A stretch of 64,000 nt of DNA. It comes from Gymnopilus junonius (lineage: Eukaryota; Basidiomycota; Agaricomycetes; Agaricales; Galerinaceae). The DNA lies in the NCBI GenBank assembly GCA_015501075.1, contig JADNYJ010000162.1, forward strand, positions 22,052 to 86,051, given 5' to 3'. Of the stretch, positions 10,669 to 21,705 are shown piece by piece. Positions within the stretch are counted from its first letter, which is position 1. The number at the start of each line of letters is the position of its first letter. A program made the position numbers and the translations under genes. The notes beneath the pieces are model-generated. The model made no database searches. It was not told the DNA's origin and saw only the letters and a program-made list of their open reading frames with translations.

Positions 10669-11172
10669 TTATTCAAACCCAAAGTGGACAATGTCATCTT
10701 TAACCATCTCGCCGAAGCAGGGATGTAAAACCGCTGCATACAACAAGATATAGTCCATTTGCTGGTTGACCGCTTGACAAAACCCCATTTCTTCTGAAAC
10801 AACCTATTAAAAAATATCCAAGTTACCATCCTCATAACCACAGGTAGAAAAGTATAGAATAAAGCTTACATTACTGTCCAGTAACCCACGCGGATCATTT
10901 CCCCCCACCACCAGTCCACAGCATCGTCGCATAAACCTAATCCCAACCTTCTTAAACTCCCTCCACATCACCTTCCCCGATCTCATTCCCAAAACCCAAA
11001 GTGCAATAACAACAGAGAACAACTTCAATGGACCTTGCAGCCACATATGCAAAGGGACGTTGATCAATATCCTGTCTGAGCGTGAAAATCCCTGATGGGT
11101 GGCGAGGGCCAAGACGGAGCTGGAGAATAGGTAGTGTATGATGTAGCCGCCGAGGTAAGTAGGGTTATTTGG
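10669..11172 (-). CDS. 3' part of an unrecognised gene, membrane-like segment
   Basis: Exon A (about 11172-10870) and exon B (10803-10669, stop TAA 10671-10669) join in phase 0 over a 66-bp GT-AG intron. Exon A reads TYLGGYIIHYLFSSSVLALA then LKLFSVVIALWVLG, which looks like one or two membrane helices. Exon B reads EEMGFCQAVNQQMDYILLYA and ends VKDDIVHFGFE. A stop precedes exon A by a few codons and no acceptor fits, so the 5' part is missing or decayed. I do not recognise the family. The clean splice junction is the main reason for listing it. It ends only 32 bp before the truncated KNH-like frame. Confidence 0.4.
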
Positions 11173-12771
11173 TTAGATTTACTGTAAAGCCTGTAAAGCC
11201 AGATATTTTTAGCACGGACCCGAGGATGGCGTCCCGGAACACATCAGAACTCGTCCAGTTCTGGGCTAGGCGTGATGTGATTGCAACATGAAGGTAACCA
11301 AGCTTGCGGAAAAAAAGTCAATCACAAAGGCTTTTTTTAGAGTCATGTATGTACAGTAGGGACTCCAGGGAAATTTTTTGGTAAAAGAGAATAGAATTAC
11401 CAAAATTTCAGCATTCTTTTCAGGAGGCAGAGAAATTTTTTGAAGTTCAGAGGTATGGAAAAGACGTGTCTAGAGTGTACATGAGCTCACACCGGCAAGC
11501 TCGGGAGAGCGCTTGAGCCACCCATCACTCCGAGGCTCTGGCTTTACAGCGGAAATGAACCAGCTCATTTTGTGTAAATCCAGGGTAAAGCGAGCTGGAT
11601 TTACCGTAAATCCCTCCCTCCAGATAAGCTACTTATTGAACTTATGTCCGCCAAAAGGAATACTTATTGACTTGAACCAGCTCAAATTGCAGCCTGCAGA
11701 AGCAGTACCTAGTTCAACTGCATTGAAAAGGCCACTGCCACTGTCTATTCCCATTGTAATATATTTAGTACATGTTTCTGCATTTCTGTGTAATTATTAT
11801 GGTACATAAGATGTGTTTAAGCAAGGGAGGGAGGGAACAGAGCTCGAGATGAGACCGAAGACGGCTGCCGAAGACGCATCCCGCTGCCAAGTGATGGGCT
11901 GAGAAGTGGGCTATTTTTGGGCCACCCAGCGCATCAGTCCCATCAATCCGCCCTCGGTGTCTATCCCGATCGAGCTGGGGAAAGCCGTGCCTGCAAGTTC
12001 TCTTGACTCTGGAGGACACCCAGGCGCTCGAACGCGACGCATCCGCCCTCGATTGCAGGTCACGAGCACGTGACTCTCGGCACGCTCGGCGCCTGCCCAA
12101 GGCCCCGTAAATCCCTCGGCATAAGTGTACCATTTTGGTATCTCCGGATCTGCACAAGAACCAAATAACGTATCAGTATAAACTTGAAGGGAGGGGGGGA
12201 TTCAAATGCAAAGACGGGTGGTTGAATCGGGCTATACGTACATTGTTCATTGATCGCCTCAGAGGATAGCAACGCCACTTGCACAATAGCTAATATATGT
12301 GGACCTAAATTCGGGAACCGGATCGCAAACCCCAGCATGCTCGAACACGCAAAAGCATGGTTTTATGTTGGTTTCATGCTTCAGAGTTTGTTTCTGGACA
12401 CGCTTATGCGTATGCTCTCTGATCAACGCTGCGAAAACATATCTGGTCACATACATCTTCACCGAGGCAATCGACGACTATATATATTTACTCGGAATGA
12501 AACGGTGGTGATGAAACCGAGATTTCATTTGCAGGGGAGTTGGTAATAGTAACAAAGTGATAAAGACCTGAGAGGGCGAAAGCATGAGGTCTTGATGATG
12601 TAGTCCCTCGTAGACTGCCTGCGAGGTTTCCGGCTCGGGCATTCGACGCCATTTAGGGCCTGTGGTTGGTTAGTCTTATGTAATCCAGCTGCGCTTGCTG
12701 ATGACGATTGTTACTGTGTGTTATCTCGATTAGTGCTGTCGTCTTTCCCTGTCCAAGATCTACAACCCAAA
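11173..12771. other. Intergenic with a possible degenerate element
   Basis: No gene is supported. CTGTAAAGCCAGA at 11191-11203 has an inverted partner at 11537-11549. The open frames 11765-12157 and 12060-12338 lack motifs. Confidence 0.4.
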
Positions 12772-14735
12772 ATGCGTGCGTACCCATCCCATCTTCCCCA
12801 ACCTGGCTTACCTCACCCACAGCACCACCCACGCTCTCCCCGGAGCTCTACTCCAAAATCATCCACTACGCCGCCCCCGCGCCGACCTTCTCCTCCTCAC
12901 ACCCGTCCCAACCCCGCCGGCTGGCCGACCTCCTCGCCCTCTGCCTCACCTCCAAGTCCTTCCAGCGCGAAGCCGAGCCTCTCCTCTACTCGCACATCGT
13001 CCTCTCTCACCCCGAGCGCACCCTCAGCTTCGCCCGCGCCGTGCTCGACAAAGACCGCCTCGCCTCCCACGTCAACCTATTCGTGTTCAACCAGAGGGGC
13101 GGCAGCGGCGACGAGAGCATCGACCGGGGGCCTATCAATCTCGGGCGGGACTTTTGGACCGTCATCCAGCTTATATTAGCAGCGATATGCTATAACGTCC
13201 AAGTCCTAGTCTTATTCGACACCAGCGCCATGAACACGTACATCTTCGATCCACCAGACATGTCCTCCCGCTCCCCACCCTCCGATCCCAGCACCGCGTC
13301 CCCGTTCCCTTTCTACACCTTCCCCATGCTCAGAGAGCTGCAGCTCCGGTTCTTATGGGACCGCCCCGTCGTGCGCTTCATCTCCCGCCTTGGACCGTCC
13401 CTGCGCACGCTGCATTTCTTCGACGCGAACGAGTTGATGGATGATGCAGAGTCTGAGGGATCGCATGTCCCGGTGTACCTCGACCCCTCACATATCCCGC
13501 CCAATCTGACGCTATTCAACGGCTCATTATCTATCGGCGTTCAACTCGTCCCTCCGCCGCCTATCACCCCGCCTTGCTCCCCACATTCAAATCCCACGCC
13601 CACTCCCCGTCCAAACCCAAACCCAAATCCACGCCCGCCCCCCAGCCCCATATCTTTCAACTCCCCCTCCTCCAAACTCACACACGTACAACTAGTAATA
13701 GACATCGTCGACCCAGAAGCCGCCATGGACTTTTTAGCAAGGTTCGGAGACTTGGGGGGGACACTACGCAGCTTGAGCCTCCTCGACGTGCCGGATGAGC
13801 TGACGATCCCGCTCATGGCGGATATCGCGCGTTCGCTCCCTAATATACGGCATATCTCGCATTTACCGTATCCGATGACGAATGTACGTGTCTTTTCTCT
13901 TCCCTTCTCCTCCCTTCCTCTCTTCCTTCCTTCCTTCCTGCCTCCTACCCTGTTCCTTGCATAAATAACCCTTTCTAACCTCCTTCTCCTGACTTACTTC
14001 CAGCGCCACAAATTCCACACCCACCTCCTCTCTCTCACCCACCTGCACACCCTCGAACTCGACCTGTCGGGATGGCAGCCCGTACCTTTCCCTTCTTCCC
14101 TCTCCCTCTCCAACCCTCTCTCCCTCACCAACCCTCTGTCCCTCACCAACCCTCTCTCTCTCACCAACCCTCTGTCCCTCTCCAACCCTCTCCCCCTCTC
14201 CAACCCCTCCCACCCCTCCCAAAACCCCAACCCAACACACTACCCAGCCTTCGCAGGCCAACGCGCGCTCGCCTCTGAGTTGCATACTTTCTGTCCGAGT
14301 TTGAGGACGGTGGTGTTTTGGATTGGGACGAGTCGGGTGAGGTGGAGGTGGAGTTTGCCGAGTTTGCCTTTTTTGCCGAGTGTGGATGCGGGTGTGGGTG
14401 GAGGAGGTGCCGGTGTGGGTGTGGATGGAGGAGGAGGTACGGGTGGAGGTACGGGTGGAGGTGGGAAGGAGGGATCAAGCGGGGGTAAAAATGCTGGAAG
14501 TGGTAATAGCGCGCATCAACTCGGAAGCACCTGGACCCCATCGACGAATATATTATCCAAAACGCAAAAACAACTCCTCCAAGTCCAAGCCCAAGCCCAC
14601 GCCCAAGCCCACGCCCAAGCTGCACACGTAGATGTGAACATTAGCGCGTATAGAGGCGGGCCGATGGGGACGTGGACGAGTCGGGTGGATACGCATCAGT
14701 ATCCGCAGTTTAGTACTGCTTGGCGGTATGCTTGA
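12772..14735 (+). CDS. F-box-like protein, 598 aa
   Basis: The exons are 12772-12775, 12823-13883 and 14004-14735. The four-base first exon (ATG C) is chosen because the 47-bp GTGCGT..CACAG intron then gives MPPPTLSPELYSKII, the usual start of fungal F-box proteins, and the exon 2 frame has no upstream ATG. The N-terminus (residues 1-75) is F-box-like: ELYSKIIHYAA, LADLLALCLTSKSFQREAEPLLYSHI. After it come leucine-rich stretches (FPMLRELQLRFLW, LRTLHFFDANELM). Two low-complexity inserts are present: a Pro/Asn run (about residues 265-290) and a Gly/Val/Asp run (about 485-510). F-box proteins of this type select substrates for SCF ubiquitin ligases. The Skp1-binding assignment is by pattern only. 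The coding region is very GC- and CT-rich compared with its neighbours. Confidence 0.75.
14098..14220 (+). repeat. Coding minisatellite, about 18-bp units
   Basis: Imperfect copies of a CTCTCCAACCCT / CTCACCAACCCT type unit encode repeated NPLSLT/NPLSLS in exon 3 of the F-box-like gene. The unit length is a multiple of three, so copy-number change keeps the frame. Confidence 0.75.
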
Positions 14736-16525
14736 GTCAGTTTTTTTTTTGGGGGGTGGATGTGGGGCGGTTGGACCTTAGAGTTGCGAGAGAGGGTGGC
14801 TGGAGATTATCCGCTGCTGCTGCTGCTGCTGTTGTTGTTGTTGCTGTTATTGTACTTTATATGTGAGTGTGTGTGAGTCGCTTTCGAAGTTGTTTTTTTT
14901 CTTTTTGGAAGAATTTAATTCTGAGCAGCATGTTCTCTCTCTTTCTTTCTTTTTTTTTTTCTTTCTTTCTAGGTATTGATATTGATTCTTGGATTGTCTG
15001 TTCTGTTGATGTTTTTCTTGTATCTTATATCTTGTATCTTGTATCTTGTATCTTGGTTCTCATTTCTTTCTTTTATCTTGTTTCTCGTTTATCATCTCAA
15101 GCTTCAACTCTAGTTTCGCATTTGCTTTGTTTCGCTTTCACCTTCCTTCCTCCCTCTCTTCCTTCCTTCCTTCTCTCTCTTCCTCTCTCAACTCCATCAT
15201 CTTTCATTACTCATCACCACCCTCCATTCTTCAATCCCAATCCCAATCCCCCCATCCCCAATAAAAAGAAGTATTGACTCAACTATCAAAGTCACACTGT
15301 AACATAGAGTAAGTACAATAACACCCTGTCCAACTCCTTTCCTTGTCCCATCTCCCATGATGATAGCACCAATTTGAAATCCACTCTAACATGTATGTAT
15401 CTCGTAGCTTGTACATGTGCTCGTATCAATTAGCATATATATAGAGTATACCACGCTTCATCTAATTCATGAAATTCAACCAAAATTCATCACTGAGTCT
15501 GTTCCCGCTGGTGCTGGCTGATCTGAGCCATGAACACATTCACTTCTGGTCCTGTTTCCGCAGGGGTGAACTATGGAGTTTCCTGATTTTCTCCTATTTG
15601 AGCTCAAGTAAATAAATACTACTCTATACATTTCCAAGGTGGAGCTGTAAGGGATGCTATGAGCATGAAAGGGTATCAATGATAATTTGACCAGATCAAA
15701 GTGCCAGGAGAATATGAGCATGAATCCATATCAAGGATAAATCGACCAGGTCAAAGTGCCAGATGTATGGAAGCGCCTGCGATTAGATAACAATGGCGCT
15801 CAACAATGGCCATTCTTAGCTTGCCGAAGAAAAGACTTATCCAGACTTATCCTCGCAACGAAATCAACTTGACGGCCCTCGCATCCTCCCAGGCTCAATA
15901 CCTTATATGGTAAACTTCAATTATCTGATGGTAAACGACCCTATGGACCGAGTCCCGACTGCAAATCGACCCTAAACGGCCACCAACATTATTCCTCAAG
16001 CAAATTTCATTGGTTTCTAACTTAAAGATCACCTTCTCCTCCCTCGTTTACCACTTATAAAATTTTATTCCTCTCCATTTAGTCTCTAAAATATGATCTC
16101 TCCATGTGCTCACCCATTACCATTCAGTCCGATAAATTTTCACTTCATTTATTTCAATTTTCCTCTCTCTTCCTCTGTAGAATTTTCCTTCTCCTTGAAA
16201 CTCTTCGCTTATTTGCTACAGTATAAATACTAGATTTGTGTCCTGTAATTCTCCAGTGAATTTTACCACACAAATCAGCATAGAAGCGAAAGAACTGAGT
16301 CTTAGATATCACTCAAAACACCTCAAATTATCGAGATCTCTATCTCACACATCAATCCTCGACTCAATACTTTGGAATCTTTTCTATTTCAAAGCCAATT
16401 GCTACTATACATTGTCTACCTATGCCTACACATGTATTTGGAACCATTAACAAACAGAGTTTGTTATGGAGTTGCTTTCTTGACTTACATGAACTCAGAT
16501 CATTTCAGAGCAAATATGGAGTACT
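14736..16525. other. Intergenic, low-complexity tracts and a tandem duplication
   Basis: It holds a CTG/TTG microsatellite (14813-14847), a TATCTTG-type repeat (15021-15055), long CT-rich tracts to about 15270, and a 55-bp tandem duplication (15659-15768). No gene was seen; the open frame 14867-15277 is CT-repeat translation. Confidence 0.55.
15659..15768. repeat. Tandem duplication, 55-bp period
   Basis: ATGAGCATGAA begins both units (15659 and 15714), and both end in GATCAAAGTGCCAG or GGTCAAAGTGCCAG. The copies differ at several positions, so it is not very recent. Confidence 0.7.
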
Positions 16526-16564
16526 CCTCTAGCCAAGGGGGTGTCAGGAAAAATCCCATGCAAA

Positions 16565-19500
16565 CTATGTCCAATAATTTTTTAAGGTCGAGGCAGTCCT
16601 CCCTAACCTCTTCTCCTTCCCCAAACATGCCACTCCCAAGTTTTGAAAGCCCCTCCCCTCACGCTTCAATGCAGCAAGCATTCTATGATCATGGAACTGC
16701 ACCTGGAACCTCAAACCCATGAGAAAGTCTGCGATAAAGTCAAGTTCTTCATTCATTGCCTCTTCGAATGTGCATCCATCTTCAAGATCAACCACATTCC
16801 CCACCCAATCCAAGTCCTCAGCCTCATCCTCCTCGTCATCCTCTGGATCATCATCGCTATCGATGCCATTGTCGCCTGCCACATCCTCAACTTGACACCC
16901 AGAGTCATCCACCACCTTAAGGGTTCTGTGTTTCCAAAATGGCACAGATCGATTTCGTTTGACCTCAACAAAAAAGATGGGAGGGACGCAGTGGATGCTT
17001 TGTATGAGATGCTTGCAGACAAGGAAGCGACTGGTAGCGAAATATGGGCAAGTGCATACCCATGTTTGAGGGTTTGGTCTGTATGCATCATTTAAAGGCA
17101 TTGTAATACTTCTCTTTTCTAAATTCTTCCACTCTTTCTTAAAATGTTTTCTCCAGGAACTGAGCTCACGATGACAGCCTTTTTGAACAAGTAAGCGATC
17201 TAACCTCACATAGTATGATGGCAGCAATTTTTTGACAAGGATCCATACAAGCAAGTCACAGCATGGCATTTTGAAGTGGTGAAGGAAATCATGCTTAATC
17301 TGATGCCAGCTTTTTGGGCATTTGGTCAGTATCAGATATTAATCCTAGGTATCTTACTTACTGGCTCTCCAGAATCATTGTTGTTTTTAGGATTGGTATC
17401 TTTTCATGTGCAGAGCGTGCCCACAATTCCCATCACCCCCGCTGGTACCAGTTCTCCCAAAGGTAAGCCCATACCTCTGGGATGTTATTCTTCTCGCAAA
17501 ATCCATATATCTGCTGTACGGCCCATTGCCTAATTGCCACTGCATCAGGCACTGAATAGCCTGGGATCGACGGGTGGGCACAGTAGTGACATTCCATATA
17601 GATTCCTTGATGATAATCAGGCAGACAGAAGGTTCATCATGTCCTAACTTCTCCCATTCCAGATTCATCTTCCTCTTCAGTATTTTCTTTAGGGGAATGT
17701 GCTTGCGAGCTCTCATGTGGGTCGAGAAGACGGAGGACAAATCCTTGGCCACAAATTTCAGGTGGTTGGGTGCTAGGTACGTTGGAATGATGCTGGTTCT
17801 CTTGGTTACTTCTGTCATCTGATATTCCATGCATGGGTACATGCTGCATAGGTGGAGGGAGCTTGATACGAAGGCAATTTGTTATCTCACTGAAGGCTCG
17901 CTGTTCACCAACTTCCCTGGGATTACCCAGAGTAGGATTCGCTTCCTCAACATTAGGCGGGCTTGCTGGATTTTCTGTTGCAGGTAGTTCAACATCATCA
18001 GGTATGCCTCCTTCATAGTCGTCAATGTCAACTCTGGTTCCTAACAGTTGGAATTCAGGATCAATGAAATCAAATTCCTCCTGTGCCCTCTTCACATTAT
18101 ATGGAGTTGTTGCGAGGTTAACTTTGGCCAGGCGGGTTTTTACTGCACGTCAAAGATGCCAATAACATAGACTAATCTTTGCATTCCAGGTTTCCTTTGC
18201 CGCAGCAATCTCCCCCAGGTCTTTATCAGTGTGAACAAAAATGGGTTTGATGCTATATTTATCACGGACATGTCTCGTCCATGATGCAAGAGCTTTCTTC
18301 CATTTCCCGATTTCAATGGCTGTTGCAGTCATTAGCAGGCAATAGCTTAATGGGATTCCTGCACCATCACATTCTGCCATTATGCTATAGAGCTCTAAGT
18401 GTTTTGAGTTCATGTTATCTGCTTTCCGTGATTAGACTCAAAGTTAAAGTTTATTTTCATACACTTACAGGTAGCATCTATTCCCACCTCGACGACCTTC
18501 CCTTTCAGTTGCTCAGCCACCTTCTTCAAGCTGAATGCTAACATCTCCACACTGTCAGGTATATATAAATCGGTGAAGATGTCTGCTTCGTCAGCAAACT
18601 CCTCAAGCAATTTTGTTGCAGATGGGATCTGGAGGTTGTGGTGTTGCCAGTGAGTCTCACTATGTGCTTTCCATGCATTGTACACTTGGGCTGACGATAT
18701 TTGAGGGTACACTTCCCGGATACTGATGACAATGCTGAAGGTGTAGCCCACTCCACCTGTGCTTCTATGATCTCCATTGCCTCAAGGGGCATGGTCACAT
18801 CAATGTAATGAGTGTGTCGAAAGTGGTGATGGAGGTCGATAATGATGTAAGTCTGACCAGTCTTCTTGATCCGGTAGACAATTGAAAGACGACTTCGACA
18901 GGGATAATGCATCATTCCGATATAGTCATGATGCTTAGCCCCTGGGGCTTGAGAAGGTTTGGACTTCTTTTTGCGTGCTATGTCCTGGCTACACCAGTAG
19001 CGTGTTCGGTGGCCTGTCTTTTGTTTTTTGTGATCTTTGACTCTGTTGCCTGTCATGTCAGAAATAAATTGCGAACACATTCTGAGAGACTCACGTCCAG
19101 CGAAAACCTAGTGTCTGCCATATTTCTTTTGCCACCATCAACACTCTTTCTTTGGGTGATTCATGACCAGGGTTGGCATCAAGAGCATATGTACCAAGGA
19201 AGTCGACATGAGCCGATGCTTTCATTTGAGCTTGCAAGTCATCAAAGAGGTCTTCTGCATCTAGGTAATTTACTGCAGCCTATGCTTGATCAATGTCTGA
19301 CCAGCTAGTGAAGGAAGTACTTACATCTTCATCAGGCTCATTGAAGTCAAGAACATCAACAGGTTCAAAATTGTCTTCGTCTTCTGTTTCTCCGTGGTCC
19401 TGGGGAACTTCGCGTGTTCTTTGGCACTTTGGATCTCTGACCGGGCCTGTATCATGGTCCCCTCTACATCTGACCTTTGTGGATGGGTCCAAAGCTGCGG

Positions 19501-19657
19501 CTGCTGTGAGGGCTTTTTTTTCGTGCCTTTTTGCCCGACTTTTCTGCTGATTCTCTCTGTCTCTTACTCGACAGTCATTGCATGTATGGTGACCAGGCCT
19601 GGCAATCTGTCTGCACCATGGTTTGGCACATTTTCTTGGAGGGTCTGTGTTGCTCAT
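16565..19657 (-). pseudogene. MULE transposase with SWIM zinc finger, broken
   Basis: From 19657 the N-terminus has a cysteine cluster (CAKPWC..HHTCNDC) with a basic tail. Next comes a DNA-binding-like block (MHYPCRSRLSIVYRIKKTG), then IREVYPQISSAQVYNAW. The MULE catalytic domain follows: VVEVGIDATYN joined over a 50-bp intron to MNSKHLELYSIMAE, FVHTDKDLGEI, CYWHL; the D in GIDAT and the D in HTDKD are the expected first two acidic residues. The C-terminal part carries YLWENWY, LNDAYRPNPQTWVCTCPYFA, SRFLVCKHLIQ (SWIM, C-x-C..C-x-H) and an acidic tail. Damage includes a one-base shift near 18740 and an in-frame TGA at 17433-17435 in the WYQRG/WELW block. TAG at 16565 is the natural end, 31 bp from the TIR. 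Confidence 0.85.
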
Positions 19658-19871
19658 ACATGTTGGAGGATGTGTAGGGGGTACTGAATAATATTTTTTA
19701 GACTTTAGGTAGAATACTCACTCAACAGGTAAATCATGTGAAAATTTCTATTTAAGGAAGGTGTCATAGTGGGGGAGAGCTATGATAGCTATAATTTCAT
19801 CAACAAGGTCAGCAAGCGTGGGTACGTCATTATCGGCCACTGTATCATCCACACTTCCTGCCTACAACTGC

Positions 19872-20600
19872 TCAATGATACCACCTCTCCTTTGACTCTC
19901 TTGTGTCCAATGCCTTACAAGCATCACAAATCCATTTTCTGGCAGGAGCATAGTCCTGATCAATACAAGCAAGGTAATACTGTCAAGCAGGAAAATAAGG
20001 TGATGAATTGGTTTCACAGTTTAGAATTAGCACTGACCCATTGCATTTTGCAGCCTCTCTTCTGGCACTTGATAACATTTGGCTCTCTGGAAGATACATA
20101 TTCCTCACAGTAGCATAGATTCAGCTCCCCAATGTCCCTTTTGTGCCTGTTTCTCTTCTGTGGCAGCTCATCTTCTAGTGGTGGTGGGATAATGGATAGA
20201 CCTGGCAAATTTGGAGGTGCAGCCTCTTCATTGTCATAATCAATCAGGGTGATAGGATCTCTTGCAATGTTCTAAAAAACTGGTGAGCAGTGCTGTGTTT
20301 CTAAGCTGCATCAATCACTTACATCATCAAGATCAGTCTCAATTTCAACAGGTGCTAACTCCTTGACCAGATCATCATTGATATCAAGACTGGGCTCAAT
20401 TTCAGCAGGCACAGTGTCAACAATGAATTCATCATCACTTCCCTCAAGATCTTCTGCACTTTCAGCTGCTGGGATTTCCATGGAGATTTCTGTTTTGACA
20501 ATGTTCTTTTAGGCCATCCATGGCCCTTTGTCCTGAAAGGTAAGTCATCTGGTAAGTCATCTTCATGCACCGTAGGGCCTCTAAAGCAAAATTTGGCCAT
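19872..20600 (-). pseudogene. PHD-like zinc-finger ORF carried by the MULE
   Basis: It lies inside the TIRs, upstream of the transposase and on the same strand. It starts at 20600 (MAKFCFRG), with a frame change near 20500. An acidic segment follows (AESAEDLEGSDDEFIVDTV). Introns 20272-20322 and 19980-20037 fit GT-AG. The finger reads CYCEE, VIKCQKRGC, YYLAC, WICDAC: the C-x-C / C-x4-C / x-x2-C / W-x-C-x2-C spacing of a PHD-type cross-brace. The expected His ligand (WYHLxC) is a Tyr, one C-to-T step away. A PHD finger would read histone tails; whether this one did is unknown. The ORF ends at TGA 19872-19874. Confidence 0.6.
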
Positions 20601-20716
20601 ATTTTGAAGGTATTTGGTTGGGCTTCTGACAATTTTTTAAGCCAGCTGAGGCCCTACCCCCCCCCCCCTACCAGGGTATTTTTTTATTTTTTTCCTGACA
20701 CCCCCTTGCCTCTAGC

Positions 20717-21705
20717 AAATAATGCATGTTGCCCACTCAATAGTTGTAGGTTATAAGGACTTGGAAAAGGTGTGGCAAGTATGATGGTTCTGAAGAGAAA
20801 GGAGAAGGGTGGAAACACACAAATATACTGTATGTATGCACAAAGTAAAGTGACATGTAATAATTCATACATGAAATAGAGTATTATTTTATATCAAGGG
20901 TGAAAGGTTAGATCTTCCAAACTGAAGTTGTATACAAGAAAAATGATTGAAATTTTTTAACCCATTTGGCAAAGGAAAAGAAAAGAGAGACAAAGAGATT
21001 AATTTCTGAGTTACATGGCAACCTATGCCTGCTACTGGAGGCAAGACCAGATCCTCATTCTGAAGGATTATTTTAAAACACCCAAGCCACATCCTGTCAT
21101 CATGCTTCATGTCAGTTTCACTTGTTTCTGGACTTCAACTTTCTCCCAACACAAATACAAATAATGTATGTGGTACAGTTAAAACAGGTATTATTCATAA
21201 TGACAGCCCGTTCAATGAATAGAAATGGATTATGCAGCCTTGATGTTCATAGGGAATACGAAAAACTGAAGAGCGCATTTGCAAATTCAAAAATATGCTC
21301 TTCAAGATATTGGAGATAGTACATTGATCAACAACTTGAATAGATATTGGAGCAATTTGTTTTGCTGGCCAGAAACTGTTGATATTATCATGGAATTTGC
21401 GAGGCATAATTTCAAGCAATACTTGGCACATTGTCCGATTCGAAGTTAGGAACAACGATGGAAGGGCAAAAAGTAACGAGAGAAATTTGACCCTCGACAG
21501 GTTTGCTATGTTAAAGAGATATTAAGTTACCCTTTGTGGCTAGGGGAAAACAAACTTGCAAAAGCTGATGACAGTTATGACAATGTTATCATTTTAGCCA
21601 GTAGATTTAGGGTACAAGATTGACTAGCGAAATTTTTGTTTTTATTCTTGAAACATTTCTTGTCCATCCCCTTGATGATTCAAAAAAAGCGGTATCCACG
21701 AACGT
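20717..21705. other. Intergenic, AT-rich, no gene seen
   Basis: The run outside the MULE target duplication up to the F-box/LRR-like gene has no frame with recognisable content. This is the downstream side of that gene. Confidence 0.45.

Larger units (their letters stand above)
16534..20708 (-). mobile_element. Complete MULE (Mutator-like) DNA transposon with TIRs and TSDs, 4175 bp
   Basis: The left terminus starts CAAGGGGGTGTCAGGAAAAA at 16534 and the right terminus ends with its exact reverse complement at 20708 (20 bp). Each is flanked by the 8-bp direct repeat CCTCTAGC (16526-16533 and 20709-20716). Both genes read leftward: a zinc-finger ORF (20600-19872), then the transposase (19657-16565). 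MULEs typically make 8-11 bp target duplications, which agrees. The perfect ends and target duplication show one insertion event. The internal stops and a frameshift show that the copy can no longer move by its own transposase. Confidence 0.9.

Noticed and set aside
12718..13195. Two further long Pro/Ser/Arg-rich open frames on the plus strand (12718-13179, 12776-13195)
   Set aside because: They are the other frames of the CT-rich F-box-like exon; only the third frame gives a F-box-like start and continues through a valid intron.
13863..14625. Long minus-strand frames rich in Gly/Arg/Glu and in His/Pro opposite the F-box-like gene
   Set aside because: They are translations of the minisatellite and GT-rich tract on the other strand, with no motif.
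14867..15277. 136-aa hydrophobic open frame after the F-box-like gene
   Set aside because: It lies in CT/TTC simple sequence; the apparent membrane segments are repeat translation.
20658..20668. Poly-C run
   Set aside because: It is a homopolymer tract inside the MULE end, probably slippage.
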